Shown: positions 57,141-64,000 of the stretch, in pieces
Numbering within the stretch: the first letter of the stretch is position 1
Layout: each line of letters begins with the position of its first letter
Source of the DNA: Pseudeuparius sepicola
Lineage: Eukaryota > Arthropoda > Insecta > Coleoptera > Anthribidae
Assembly (NCBI GenBank): GCA_963920635.1
Contig: OY987302.1
Coordinates: forward strand, 38,319,500 to 38,383,499
DNA length: 64,000 bases
Direction of reading: 5' to 3'
The notes under the pieces: generated by a model
What the model was told of the DNA's origin: nothing
Seen by the model: the letters and a program-made list of their open reading frames with translations, nothing else
Database searches by the model: none
Made by a program: the position numbers and the translations under genes

Positions 57141-58016
57141 ATGATCTCCTTCCCAGATGATCAGGAGGATTGCCTAGAAGATGTAGAAAAGGAAAATATG
57201 GACCCTGAGGAAGTTTCTGAATTAAGCGACGATATTTTACATATTCTGGGCAAAGATTCTTCTGAACGGAAAGACAAACAACCGAATTTCCAAAAAGACA
57301 TAGCTTCTCGTTGGACGGTCATATTAAAAAGCGGTCTTCAAGCAGATGATCGCAAGGAAGTTTTAGAGAAGTATTCCCCACCCGATAACTGTCTTTTGCT
57401 AAAAGCCCCCACCCTGAATCTCGAGGTAAAAGCTGCTCTCACAGAATCTGTCATATGTAGAGATGGTCGCTTGGAAAAATTACAAGAGCGAATTGGTGCC
57501 AGCTTAGTGTGCATCGGGTCAGTAATGACTATGCTTTTAAAAGAAGAGGGGGGGGGAAACAGAATATATATAGAGTTACTTAACGATGCTGGACGTCTGT
57601 TAGCGGATTTACAGCATACAGAAACACTGGCCCGAAGGGATTTAATTGCAATTAATTTGAACAAAGACTTCAAGGATACATTGACAAATGTAGTTGCAGA
57701 TGGTTTCCTTTTCGGTGAAAATCTAGAAGATAGATTGAAGGCAACAAAAAATCTCGAACGCTCTAGCAAAGACCTAAAACCAATAAAACAACTTCCGAAG
57801 ACTGCCGCCCCTCAGAGGCATTTAAACTATCGGGGTCTGTCTTGTCCTCAACAGGGGGTTCGCCGGGGCAGACAGCAAAGCGTTCAAACTCCCTACCGTC
57901 ACCAGCAAAGTCTTCAGACTCCCTACAACCGTCAGTACCGCCAAGAAGAAATTCACAAGAACAGAAGACCCATGCAGAACTACAACCGAACGAACATCAG
58001 GAATCGGCAGCAATAG
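57141..58016 (+). CDS. DIRS Gag-like protein
   Basis: 291 codons from the ATG at 57141; an in-frame TAA lies just upstream (57135-57137), so the start is fixed. The N-terminal third is acidic (DDQEDCLEDVEKENMDPEE), the middle predicted helical, and the C-terminus basic and Gln/Arg/Asn-rich (HLNYRGLSCPQQGVRRGRQQ and repeated SVQTPY/SLQTPY). No zinc knuckle is seen. DIRS Gag is thought to package RNA. The ORF overlaps the RT ORF by about 175 bp in another frame, a typical DIRS arrangement. Confidence 0.8.
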   Translation: MISFPDDQEDCLEDVEKENMDPEEVSELSDDILHILGKDSSERKDKQPNFQKDIASRWTVILKSGLQADDRKEVLEKYSPPDNCLLLKAPTLNLEVKAALTESVICRDGRLEKLQERIGASLVCIGSVMTMLLKEEGGGNRIYIELLNDAGRLLADLQHTETLARRDLIAINLNKDFKDTLTNVVADGFLFGENLEDRLKATKNLERSSKDLKPIKQLPKTAAPQRHLNYRGLSCPQQGVRRGRQQSVQTPYRHQQSLQTPYNRQYRQEEIHKNRRPMQNYNRTNIRNRQQ

Positions 58017-59038
58017 ATAAGGTCCGTAAGCCAGCGGGCAGATTATCTCACTTTGCTCACATGTGGCTTCAATACACCAAGGATACAACAATTTTATCTT
58101 GGTTAAAAGGGCTTAAGCTACCTTTTTTAAAATACCCTATACAAAAAATTATTCCTAAAGAACCTAAGTGGACTAAACAGGAGAGTAAGATTATAGAGGA
58201 TTCATTAAACAAACTTCTCGAAATGGGCGCAGTTAGTCTAGTAAAACCAACCAAAAATCAATATATCTCTAACATATTCTTGCGGCAAAAACACGATGGT
58301 TCATATAGACTCATTCTGAATCTTAAATCACTAAACAGATATGTAAAAACCAACCACTTTAAACTAGAAGATCAAAAAACCGTAGCAAATTTAATTCAAA
58401 AAGACTGTTACATGTCTACGGTGGATCTTAAGGACGCATATTTTTTAATAAAAGTACATGAATCATACAGAAAATTTTTACGATTTAAATTTCAGGGGAA
58501 ATATTACGAATATAACTGTATGCCGTTTGGTTTAAACTGTGCCCCTTTTGTGTTTACTAAGCTCATGAAACCTATCTTATCATATTTGAGGAGAAAAGGT
58601 TACATTTCCGTTGTTTATTTAGATGACTTCCTTCTCATAGGTAGCGATTTTTCTGACTGTCTAAGAAATGTGTCCGAGACAATTAAGACGTTAGAATCTG
58701 TAGGTTTCATAATAAATTATACCAAAAGTAAACTTAGTGTTCTCTATTTAGGTTTTCTATACAATTCAAAAGAAATGACTATTTCACTCTCTCCTGAGAA
58801 GAAATCAAAAATACAGAAACTTATAAAAAAGGTCTCAAATAGCAAGATGTGTACAATAAGAGAGTTTGCAAAATTTATTGGAAACTTAACATCCATTTGT
58901 CCGGCAGTAAAATATGCTTGGGGTTACACAAAATTGTTCGAACGCGTGAAATTTTTAACACTAAGGAAATCAGCCAATAATTATAATGTGAAATGCAAAT
59001 TTCTTCATGCCTCAATGAAGATTTCAACTGGTGGTTGA
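57842..59038 (+). CDS. DIRS reverse transcriptase
   Basis: The frame is open from TTG 57842; the natural start is uncertain because no ATG precedes the conserved region, and it overlaps gag. RT landmarks in order (numbered from 57842): IFLRQKHDGSYRLILNLKSL (~145-164), MSTVDLKDAYFLIKVHESYR with the first catalytic Asp at 195, YEYNCMPFGLNCAPFVFTKL (~223-241) and VVYLDDFLLIG with the Asp pair at 261-262. It copies element RNA to DNA. The frame runs out at 59038, while RNase H continues from about 58995 in the -1 frame, so the polyprotein is interrupted here. Confidence 0.9.
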   Translation: MSSTGGSPGQTAKRSNSLPSPAKSSDSLQPSVPPRRNSQEQKTHAELQPNEHQESAAIDKVRKPAGRLSHFAHMWLQYTKDTTILSWLKGLKLPFLKYPIQKIIPKEPKWTKQESKIIEDSLNKLLEMGAVSLVKPTKNQYISNIFLRQKHDGSYRLILNLKSLNRYVKTNHFKLEDQKTVANLIQKDCYMSTVDLKDAYFLIKVHESYRKFLRFKFQGKYYEYNCMPFGLNCAPFVFTKLMKPILSYLRRKGYISVVYLDDFLLIGSDFSDCLRNVSETIKTLESVGFIINYTKSKLSVLYLGFLYNSKEMTISLSPEKKSKIQKLIKKVSNSKMCTIREFAKFIGNLTSICPAVKYAWGYTKLFERVKFLTLRKSANNYNVKCKFLHASMKISTGG

Positions 59039-59652
59039 AAACACTTCCCGAAGCAAAAAATACCATTCGAACAGACACCTACGCTTTCGAAATTTTTTCA
59101 GATGCATCAGGGACTGGTTGGGGTGGTTTTGCGGAAGGAAAAAGAATGCACGGGTTTTGGTCAGACCAGGAAAAAAACCACCACATAAATTATTTAGAAT
59201 TACTGGCAGCTTTCCAGAGTCTAAAATATTTTGCAACTGAGTTATCACATTGTAACATCCTCTTACGTATAGACAATACAACGGCCGTTGCCTATGTGAA
59301 TAAAATGGGTAGCATCCAATTTCCCAAATTAAACTCCTTAGCGCGGACAATTTGGAAATGGTGTGAAATGAAACATATATTTATTTATGCAACTTACATT
59401 AGATCTTCGGATAATAAGGAGGCAGATGCCGAATCACGGATGTTAACTAAAGAAACAGAGTGGTCACTAAATGAAGGTGCTTTTCAAAAAATATCTATAA
59501 CTTTTGCGAAAATTGATATAGACTTATTTGCTTCTGCGACCAACTATAAGTGTATACCTTATGTATCATGGCTGGGAGATCCAAATTGCTTTTCAGTAGA
59601 TGCCTTCACGCTAAATTGGGGAAAATATTATTTACGCCTTTCCCCCCTTTAA
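58993..59652 (+). CDS. DIRS RNase H domain
   Basis: Numbered from the ATG at 58993: FSDASGTGWGGF (Asp37), YLELLA (Glu69), LLRIDNTTAVAYVNKMG (Asp94) and NKEADAESR (Asp145) form the RNase H catalytic set; preceding NEDFNWWLK is the usual connector. It degrades RNA in RNA-DNA hybrids. The C-terminal IDLFASATNYK and SWLGDPNCFSVDAF are typical of DIRS. The frame ends at 59652 because of a one-base excess near 59630; the continuation is in the +1 frame. Confidence 0.85.
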   Translation: MQISSCLNEDFNWWLKTLPEAKNTIRTDTYAFEIFSDASGTGWGGFAEGKRMHGFWSDQEKNHHINYLELLAAFQSLKYFATELSHCNILLRIDNTTAVAYVNKMGSIQFPKLNSLARTIWKWCEMKHIFIYATYIRSSDNKEADAESRMLTKETEWSLNEGAFQKISITFAKIDIDLFASATNYKCIPYVSWLGDPNCFSVDAFTLNWGKYYLRLSPL

Positions 59653-59908
59653 TTTAATATCTCGGGTCTTAAACAAAATTATCAACGATAGAGCTGAAGG
59701 CATAGTTGTAGTACCCTTGTGGGATTCTCAGCCGTGGTACCCAGTATTTTGTTCCTTATTATCCGAAGAGCCTATCTTATTTGACCCTGCCGAAAATTTG
59801 CTCTCTTTTAATAGAACGCCTCATCCACTCTGGAGGACAATTACCCTGGTGGCCGGACACTTATCCTCCAAGCGCTCCGACGTGGCAATGTGCCTAGTGA
59901 ATCGCTAG
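59640..59908 (+). pseudogene. C-terminal tail of DIRS RT-RNase H, out of frame
   Basis: Returning to the RT frame, the tail reads YAFPPFNLISRVLNKI, then GIVVVPLWDSQPWYPVF, ending at TAG 59906-59908. YAFPPFNLI and P-x-W-x-x-QPW are usual at the end of DIRS RT/RNase H proteins. Thus an original single frame from 57842 to 59908 is interrupted only across the RNase H part. Confidence 0.75.
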
Positions 59909-60813
59909 ACATTTGCTTGGCTTCAGTGACGGCGTCTACTATAAAACAATATAATGCTGGCCTTCGGCTCTGGTGGCAGTTTTGTAAGAACAAAAACATA
60001 AGTGTGTTTTCTGCGTCAGTACCCACTGTTATTGAGTTTCTAACTTGCCAGTTTAATAATAACGCATCTTCTGGTACACTAAATTCATATAGATCCGCCA
60101 TTTGCCAGATTCTTGGACCAGCTATAGGCCAAGATTTTAGAATTAAGAGATTTTTTAAAGGCGTATATAGTTTACGGCCAAGTCTGCCAAAATATATAAA
60201 TACTTGGGACCCGGGATTAGTCTTAGATTTTGTTCGGAAAATGCCTAATAATACCCTAACATTAGAAAACTTAACTTACAAAACAGTCGGACTTTTAGCA
60301 CTATCGACAGGACAACGGGCGCAAACATTGGCGTCTATAGAAATAAAAAATATTGTTACACTTGATGATAAAATCGAAATAAGAATCACTAAAAGATTGA
60401 AGACCTCTGGTAGAAATAAGCCGCAACCTACCTTAATTTTGCCAGTTTACCTCACGGATGAGAATATTTGTCCCGTACGGACACTACAGTATTATTTGGA
60501 AAAAACAAAGAATATTAGAAAAAATCTTGGAAATTTATTTCTCACATTCAAAAAGCCCCAACATGAAGCAACAACACAAACCATCAGCCGATGGATTAAA
60601 ACTCTCTTAAAGAATAGTGGTGTCGACACTAACAAATTTACTGCTCACAGTACACGCCATGCGTCGACATCGGCAGCTAGTAGGAAAGGAGTCAGTTACG
60701 ATGCTATTCGGTTAGCCGCGGGGTGGACCGAAAAATCTACCACTTTTGCTAATTTCTATCATAGGCCGGTCGTATCACAAGGGTGTTTTGCCAGATCTGT
60801 TCTAAGCAGTTAG
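59890..60813 (+). CDS. DIRS tyrosine recombinase
   Basis: 307 codons, open from GTG 59890 (true start unclear; it overlaps the previous ORF by 19 bp). An N-terminal core-binding domain (TASTIKQYNAGLRLWWQFC) is followed by a catalytic domain with the R-H-R-Y set: STGQRAQTL (Arg143), TAHSTRHAST (His253, Arg256), AAGWTEKST (Trp279 in the His/Trp position) and FANFYHRPV (Tyr290). All catalytic residues are present and no stop interrupts it, so the enzyme could be active. It would integrate circular element DNA without making a target duplication. Confidence 0.92.
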   Translation: MPSESLDICLASVTASTIKQYNAGLRLWWQFCKNKNISVFSASVPTVIEFLTCQFNNNASSGTLNSYRSAICQILGPAIGQDFRIKRFFKGVYSLRPSLPKYINTWDPGLVLDFVRKMPNNTLTLENLTYKTVGLLALSTGQRAQTLASIEIKNIVTLDDKIEIRITKRLKTSGRNKPQPTLILPVYLTDENICPVRTLQYYLEKTKNIRKNLGNLFLTFKKPQHEATTQTISRWIKTLLKNSGVDTNKFTAHSTRHASTSAASRKGVSYDAIRLAAGWTEKSTTFANFYHRPVVSQGCFARSVLSS

Positions 60814-61025
60814 GTAAGGAATTACATGTTCCTTTAATTAATTACCTACCTAATAATATAGTATATAAGGTAGGAAATATAATATGTTTATGTTCAACTT
60901 TAGTAAATAAGCCTGATTATCTGTGTTGATAATACAGGAGGTTGGTTGCTTTTATATATTCGTTTAAGCAGTTTTGATCAATAAATTCACTCTGAAGAAA
61001 ACGTTGTTGTAACACTCTTTAAATA

Positions 61026-61138
61026 ACTACGTATATATTTATTTACGATCGAGGCCCGCATATAATTAAAAGATCAAACGAACTTACCTTAAGTGAAGTT
61101 CGATCTTGATTATATGCGGGCCTCGTGAAGTAAATAAA
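61026..61138. repeat. DIRS internal complementary region
   Basis: The first half (ACTACGTATATATTTATTTA to CATATAATTA) is the inverse of the left tip; the second half (AAAGATCAAACGAACTTACC to CGTGAAGTAAATAAA) is the inverse of the right tip. The two tips are joined through AATT, so this segment is a template for the circle junction, as in the DIRS1 replication model. Confidence 0.9.
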
Positions 61139-61201
61139 TCCCTCTCCCATCCCTTCTTACGACACCCCATAATAATTGGTTCCAACAACGTAGCTTTGAA
61201 G

Positions 61202-61382
61202 AAGAGTGACGACTCTGACAGGAGACGTCGGGTCGACAAACAGGGTGGCGTTTTTTGACTTTGGGGACTGTGTGGAATTCGTTACAAACCAAGATACTAC
61301 GTATATATTTATTTACTTCACGAGGCCCGCATATAATCAAGATCGAACTTCACTTAAGGTAAGTTCGTTTGATCTTTTAATT
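61202..61382. repeat. DIRS right inverted terminal repeat
   Basis: AAGAGTGACGACTCTGACAG through CGAGGCCCGCATATAATC, then a ~45-bp extension (AAGATCGAACTTCACTTAAG to GATCTTTTAATT) absent from the left repeat but present inverted in the internal complementary region. Confidence 0.85.
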
Positions 61383-62124
61383 TTTGAGGTAATCCGTGGT
61401 ATTCCAAAGTATTTTAGAGGAATTTTGGAGTTATTTGGAGGCATTCTGGGGCATTTAAAGGCACTTTTGAGATATTTCTAGTATTAGAGCCATTTCAAGG
61501 TAATGTTTGAAAAATATATTTTAGTGTAGACACTTTGAGCAGTGATTTTCTTCTTGACATAGACTCTACCAGGCGTTCTTCCCATCAAATGATAAGGATT
61601 TTCTTATTGAAATTGTTGGCTCTGGGGACCCCCTGCTGAGATTGGGCACCTTAAAGGGGAGTTACCCAATAATAGTTGTTATCCTCCAATTACTTTTTTA
61701 GCTCTGATTTTAATAATTTTTGTATCAGTTTCAACCTGTGTGGGGTATTAATTTTTAAATAGCCCCTTAGGCAGGCTAGGGGCGGAGCGCATTTGGACTA
61801 TACACTGTGTCCCGGAGAAGAATGAACAGCATGGGGATATTGCAAACGGTGAGAGATACAGCAACAGTTAAATGGGGGAAAAGTTGCGCATTTTTGAGGT
61901 CAATAAAATGGCACAAACAGATTTCCAATATCTTTTCTCGTTTTTGAGTTATTTTGAAAAAAGTAAATTTTTGCGTTTTTGATTTTATTTTTTCTGAAGT
62001 TGTTATCACAGATAGAAAAAAAGAAAACACTTTCTTATGGCACTTTTTAACGGGCTTTAAGATGGCGTTTTTAGATTTGTTCTACAACGTTTCGTTTCTG
62101 AGAAACGAATTAAAGGGAGTGGAT
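61383..62124. other. Degenerate minisatellite, then one MITE arm
   Basis: 61386-61500 holds imperfect GAGGTATTCC/GGAGGCATT-type words like those at 53320-53450. From 61802, TACACTGTGTCCCGGAGAAG resembles the start of a TA-type MITE of the 18-kb type (CATGGGGATAT, AAATGGGGGAAAAG), with no convincing opposite end. Confidence 0.45.
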
Positions 62125-62248
62125 AAAGGTCCGCGAGTCGCGGATCTTTAGTGTATTTTTTAAAGGTCCGCGACTCGCGGATCTTTAGTGTATTTTTTAA
62201 AGGTCCGCGACTCGCGGATCTTTAGTGTATTTTTTAAAGGTCCGCGAG
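62125..62248. repeat. 37-bp tandem repeat with internal palindrome
   Basis: AAAGGTCCGCGACTCGCGG begins at 62125 (with one change, GAGTCG), 62162, 62199 and a partial fourth copy at 62236. Each unit contains a near-perfect palindrome GATCCGCGAGTCGCGGACC, whose centre flips between GACTC and GAGTC among copies, and an AT spacer TTTAGTGTATTTTTT. Confidence 0.95.
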
Positions 62249-62772
62249 ATTACAGGACATAAGTAGGTAGGGATGCAATAAGTTGTGATAAGCCAAGAAA
62301 ATGTGGACAAAATTCCTGATTAAAAAAAGATGAAAAAATGTACAAATTTAAAGACAATTTCAAATTATGAGAATAGCAAATAGAAGGAAACAGGTAGGTA
62401 TTAAATTCCTACCTGTTTTCTGCTATTTGTGACAAAAATAAAATCGTAATAAGGTTTTTCTATGGCCATTTAATTTGTCCTTTATAGGAATGGGTGTTTT
62501 TGAAAGGGTAATAAGACAAGTATTAATACTCCACTCACTTTTATATTTTTTTATTAAAATAAAAGGTATCTTTGTTACAATAAAAATATATCTATAACAT
62601 TTTAACATAAATTAAAATCTTAAGAAAAAAAATACTTAGGTAAGTATTTTTAAACACCGGGGTTAACCAAACCACATAGGACAAGATGCCTATTATCATA
62701 GTTAAATCAACTTATTTAACTATAGGTATCCTATTATCACAAAATAGCCTTACGTGTGGCTATTCTGTGCTA
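62249..62772. other. AT-rich, one small inverted word
   Basis: GAAACAGGTAGGTATTAAAT and ATTCCTACCTGTTTTC (62387-62423) form a hairpin of about 14 bp. Nothing else recognised. Confidence 0.4.
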
Positions 62773-63137
62773 TTATTCTTTACAACTCTCACAAAACCAT
62801 GTTTTTGACTTTGGCATTTTAACTAATGCAGTGCACATTTTGTGCATCCATTTTAAACATGAATCACATCTAATACTTGCTTGACTTTCATCGAAAATAA
62901 CTAAGTTGCATATTCGACAATAATACTTTGCAGTTATTTTCTTCTCCGCCACAAATTCTTGAAGTAAAATAAATGCCGCAGAAGTAAAATACTCTTCAAT
63001 TTCAGCTAAACATACTTCTTCCTCAAACAATGTACACTCAAATGTTGTAACTTGTCTTATCATCTCTTCGTTTACAAAAAGGTTTCCGGAAAGAACTTTA
63101 TTAATAATTTCTTGGTCATGCAAAATAGCGAGTAATA
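62773..63137 (-). pseudogene. PHD-finger coding fragment, truncated by an insertion
   Basis: The minus-strand frame reads DQEIINKVLSGNLFVNEEMI, an acidic middle (ECTLFEEEVCLAEIEEYF), and a zinc finger: YYCRICNLVIF, IRCDSCLKWMHKMC, TWFCESCKE, ending at a stop. The C-x2-C, C-x2-C, H-x2-C, C-x2-C pattern with W before the last pair is a PHD finger, a reader of histone tails or a protein-binding module. Upstream, the coding sequence is cut at 63138 by a TA-flanked foldback, so any remaining exon portion lies beyond the window. It may be a transposon-borne gene or a host gene; I cannot identify it further. Confidence 0.65.
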
Positions 63138-63139
63138 TA

Positions 63140-64000
63140 CAGTGTGTCCCAGGATAAGTGAAACGAGAGGTGTAAAAGACCAAAAATTTTCGAGTTTGAA
63201 TTTGGCCATTTGGGGTCCAGGCCTGCTTGCCTAGAAAATAATTTTCACTATATTTTAAATTTTGAAAAATCAAGTAGGCCCTGACAGGAACGATTTATTT
63301 ATTTTCTGTGTAGGTTAAATGCCCTTTCTCGACAAGATATCGAAAAATTTCATTAGAAAAAGTTGCTTAGAATTGAAAACTATGACTGTGTCAGTTTTCA
63401 AAATAATTGGCCTACTTTGATTTTTGTCCATTTTATTTCCTATAAGTAGGTGAACTCTCCTTGTCGTTTAAAATATCGAAAAATTTCATTAGAAAAAGTT
63501 ATTCAGAATAAAAAAATATGCAAGACTGCGAAATTTGGACTCAATCTGCCTACTATGATTTGTTATTGTTACAGGAAATAAAGTGGACAAAAATCAAAGT
63601 AGGCCAATTATTTGGAAAATTGACACAGGGTCATAGTTTTCAATTCCAAGCAACTTTTTCTAATGAAATTTTTCGATATTTTAAACGACAAGGATAGTTT
63701 ACCTACCTATAGGAAATAAAATGGACGAAAATCAAAGTAGGCCAATTATTTTGAAAATTGGCATGGAGACATAATTTTCAATTCTCAGCCACTTTTTCTA
63801 ATGAAATTTTTCGATATCTTGTCCAGAAAGGGCACTTAACCTACACAGAAAATAAATAAATCGTTCCTGTCAGGGCCTACTTTATTTTTCAAAATTAAAA
63901 ATATGGTGAAAATTATTTTCTAGGCAAGCAGGCCTGGACCACAAATGGCCAAATTCGAACTCGAAAATTTTTGGTCTTTTATACCTCTCGTTTCACTTAT
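63140..64000. mobile_element. Foldback with CAGTGTGTCCCAGGATAAG end (right end outside window)
   Basis: The left arm 63140-63500 (GTGAAACGAGAGGTGTAAAA, TGGCCATTTGGGGTCCAGGC, GAAAAATTTCATTAGAAAAA) is inverted at ~63600-64000 (AAATTTTTGGTCTTTTATAC, CTCTCGTTTCACTTAT). The last bases reach to within about 16 bp of the expected end. TA precedes the left end (63138-63139). Sub-repeats AAAATTTCATTAGAAAAAGT occur several times in each arm. Confidence 0.85.

Larger units (their letters stand above)
56606..61382 (+). mobile_element. DIRS-type retrotransposon, near complete
   Basis: A 4.78-kb tyrosine-recombinase retrotransposon. It has inverted terminal repeats (56606-56742 and 61202-61382), an internal complementary region near the right end (61026-61138) matching both tips, and overlapping ORFs for Gag, RT, RNase H and a tyrosine recombinase, in the DIRS order. 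No target duplication is visible, as expected for integration by recombinase. The RT-RNase H reading frame is broken by two opposing shifts, so this copy is probably not autonomous. Confidence 0.9.

Noticed and set aside
57338..57769. 143-codon minus-strand frame within gag
   Set aside because: Antisense of the DIRS gag ORF.
58985..59000. Programmed -1 frameshift site between RT and RNase H
   Set aside because: No X-XXY-YYZ heptamer in the correct phase; kept only as an open possibility in the findings.

Overview
The window looks like a repeat-dense stretch of an insect chromosome, most likely a beetle (inference from the repeat content and style; the order is not proven). It is AT-rich and packed with nested transposon remnants. 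No bacterial operon, tRNA, rRNA or CRISPR is visible. One conserved host gene can be assembled on the minus strand: archipelago (ago), the FBXW7/Cdc4 orthologue, the substrate receptor of an SCF ubiquitin ligase. Its ATG is at 52394 and five coding exons run leftward: 52241-52394, 51967-52184, 37451-37570, 24241-24798 (F-box) and 16777-16956 (first WD40 repeat). All junctions keep the reading frame. The remaining WD40 exons are not found in the window and probably lie to its left. Introns range from 56 nt to about 14.4 kb, and the large ones are filled with transposons.

Layout: 1-1.7 kb, Penelope-like element with inverted ends and internal inverted duplication; 4.1-4.7 kb, dead non-LTR reverse transcriptase; 5.3-6.2 kb, dead Tc1 transposase; 8.5-10.0 kb, palindromic MITEs; 10.83-14.42 kb, a Tc1/mariner-superfamily transposon with TA target duplication, an apparently intact three-exon DD41D transposase and a 983-bp foldback; 14.4-16.6 kb, a foldback with a TTAA (piggyBac-type) MITE inside; 16.8-52.4 kb, the ago gene, whose introns hold CAGGGTG-ended foldbacks, a hAT-type MITE, a Penelope fragment, a P-element-like remnant with a THAP start, a LINE fragment, a dead mariner split by a second piggyBac-type element, and two copies of a 300-bp MITE with 7-bp target duplications (one in an intron, one just upstream of the gene). 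At 53-56 kb, upstream of ago, are more foldbacks. 56.6-61.4 kb is a near-complete DIRS retrotransposon (gag, RT, RNase H, tyrosine recombinase) with inverted terminal repeats and an internal complementary region. 62.1 kb has a 37-bp palindromic tandem repeat, and 62.8-63.1 kb a PHD-finger coding fragment cut off by a foldback that runs out of the window.

The genes do not form a pathway. The picture is a conserved regulatory gene whose introns have been colonised by several transposon superfamilies, often nested, leaving readable target-site duplications that allow insertion order to be deduced. The strongest leads are the DIRS element, the P-element-like remnant, the DD41D transposon with a GC-AG intron, and the abundance of long near-palindromes able to form hairpin RNA.
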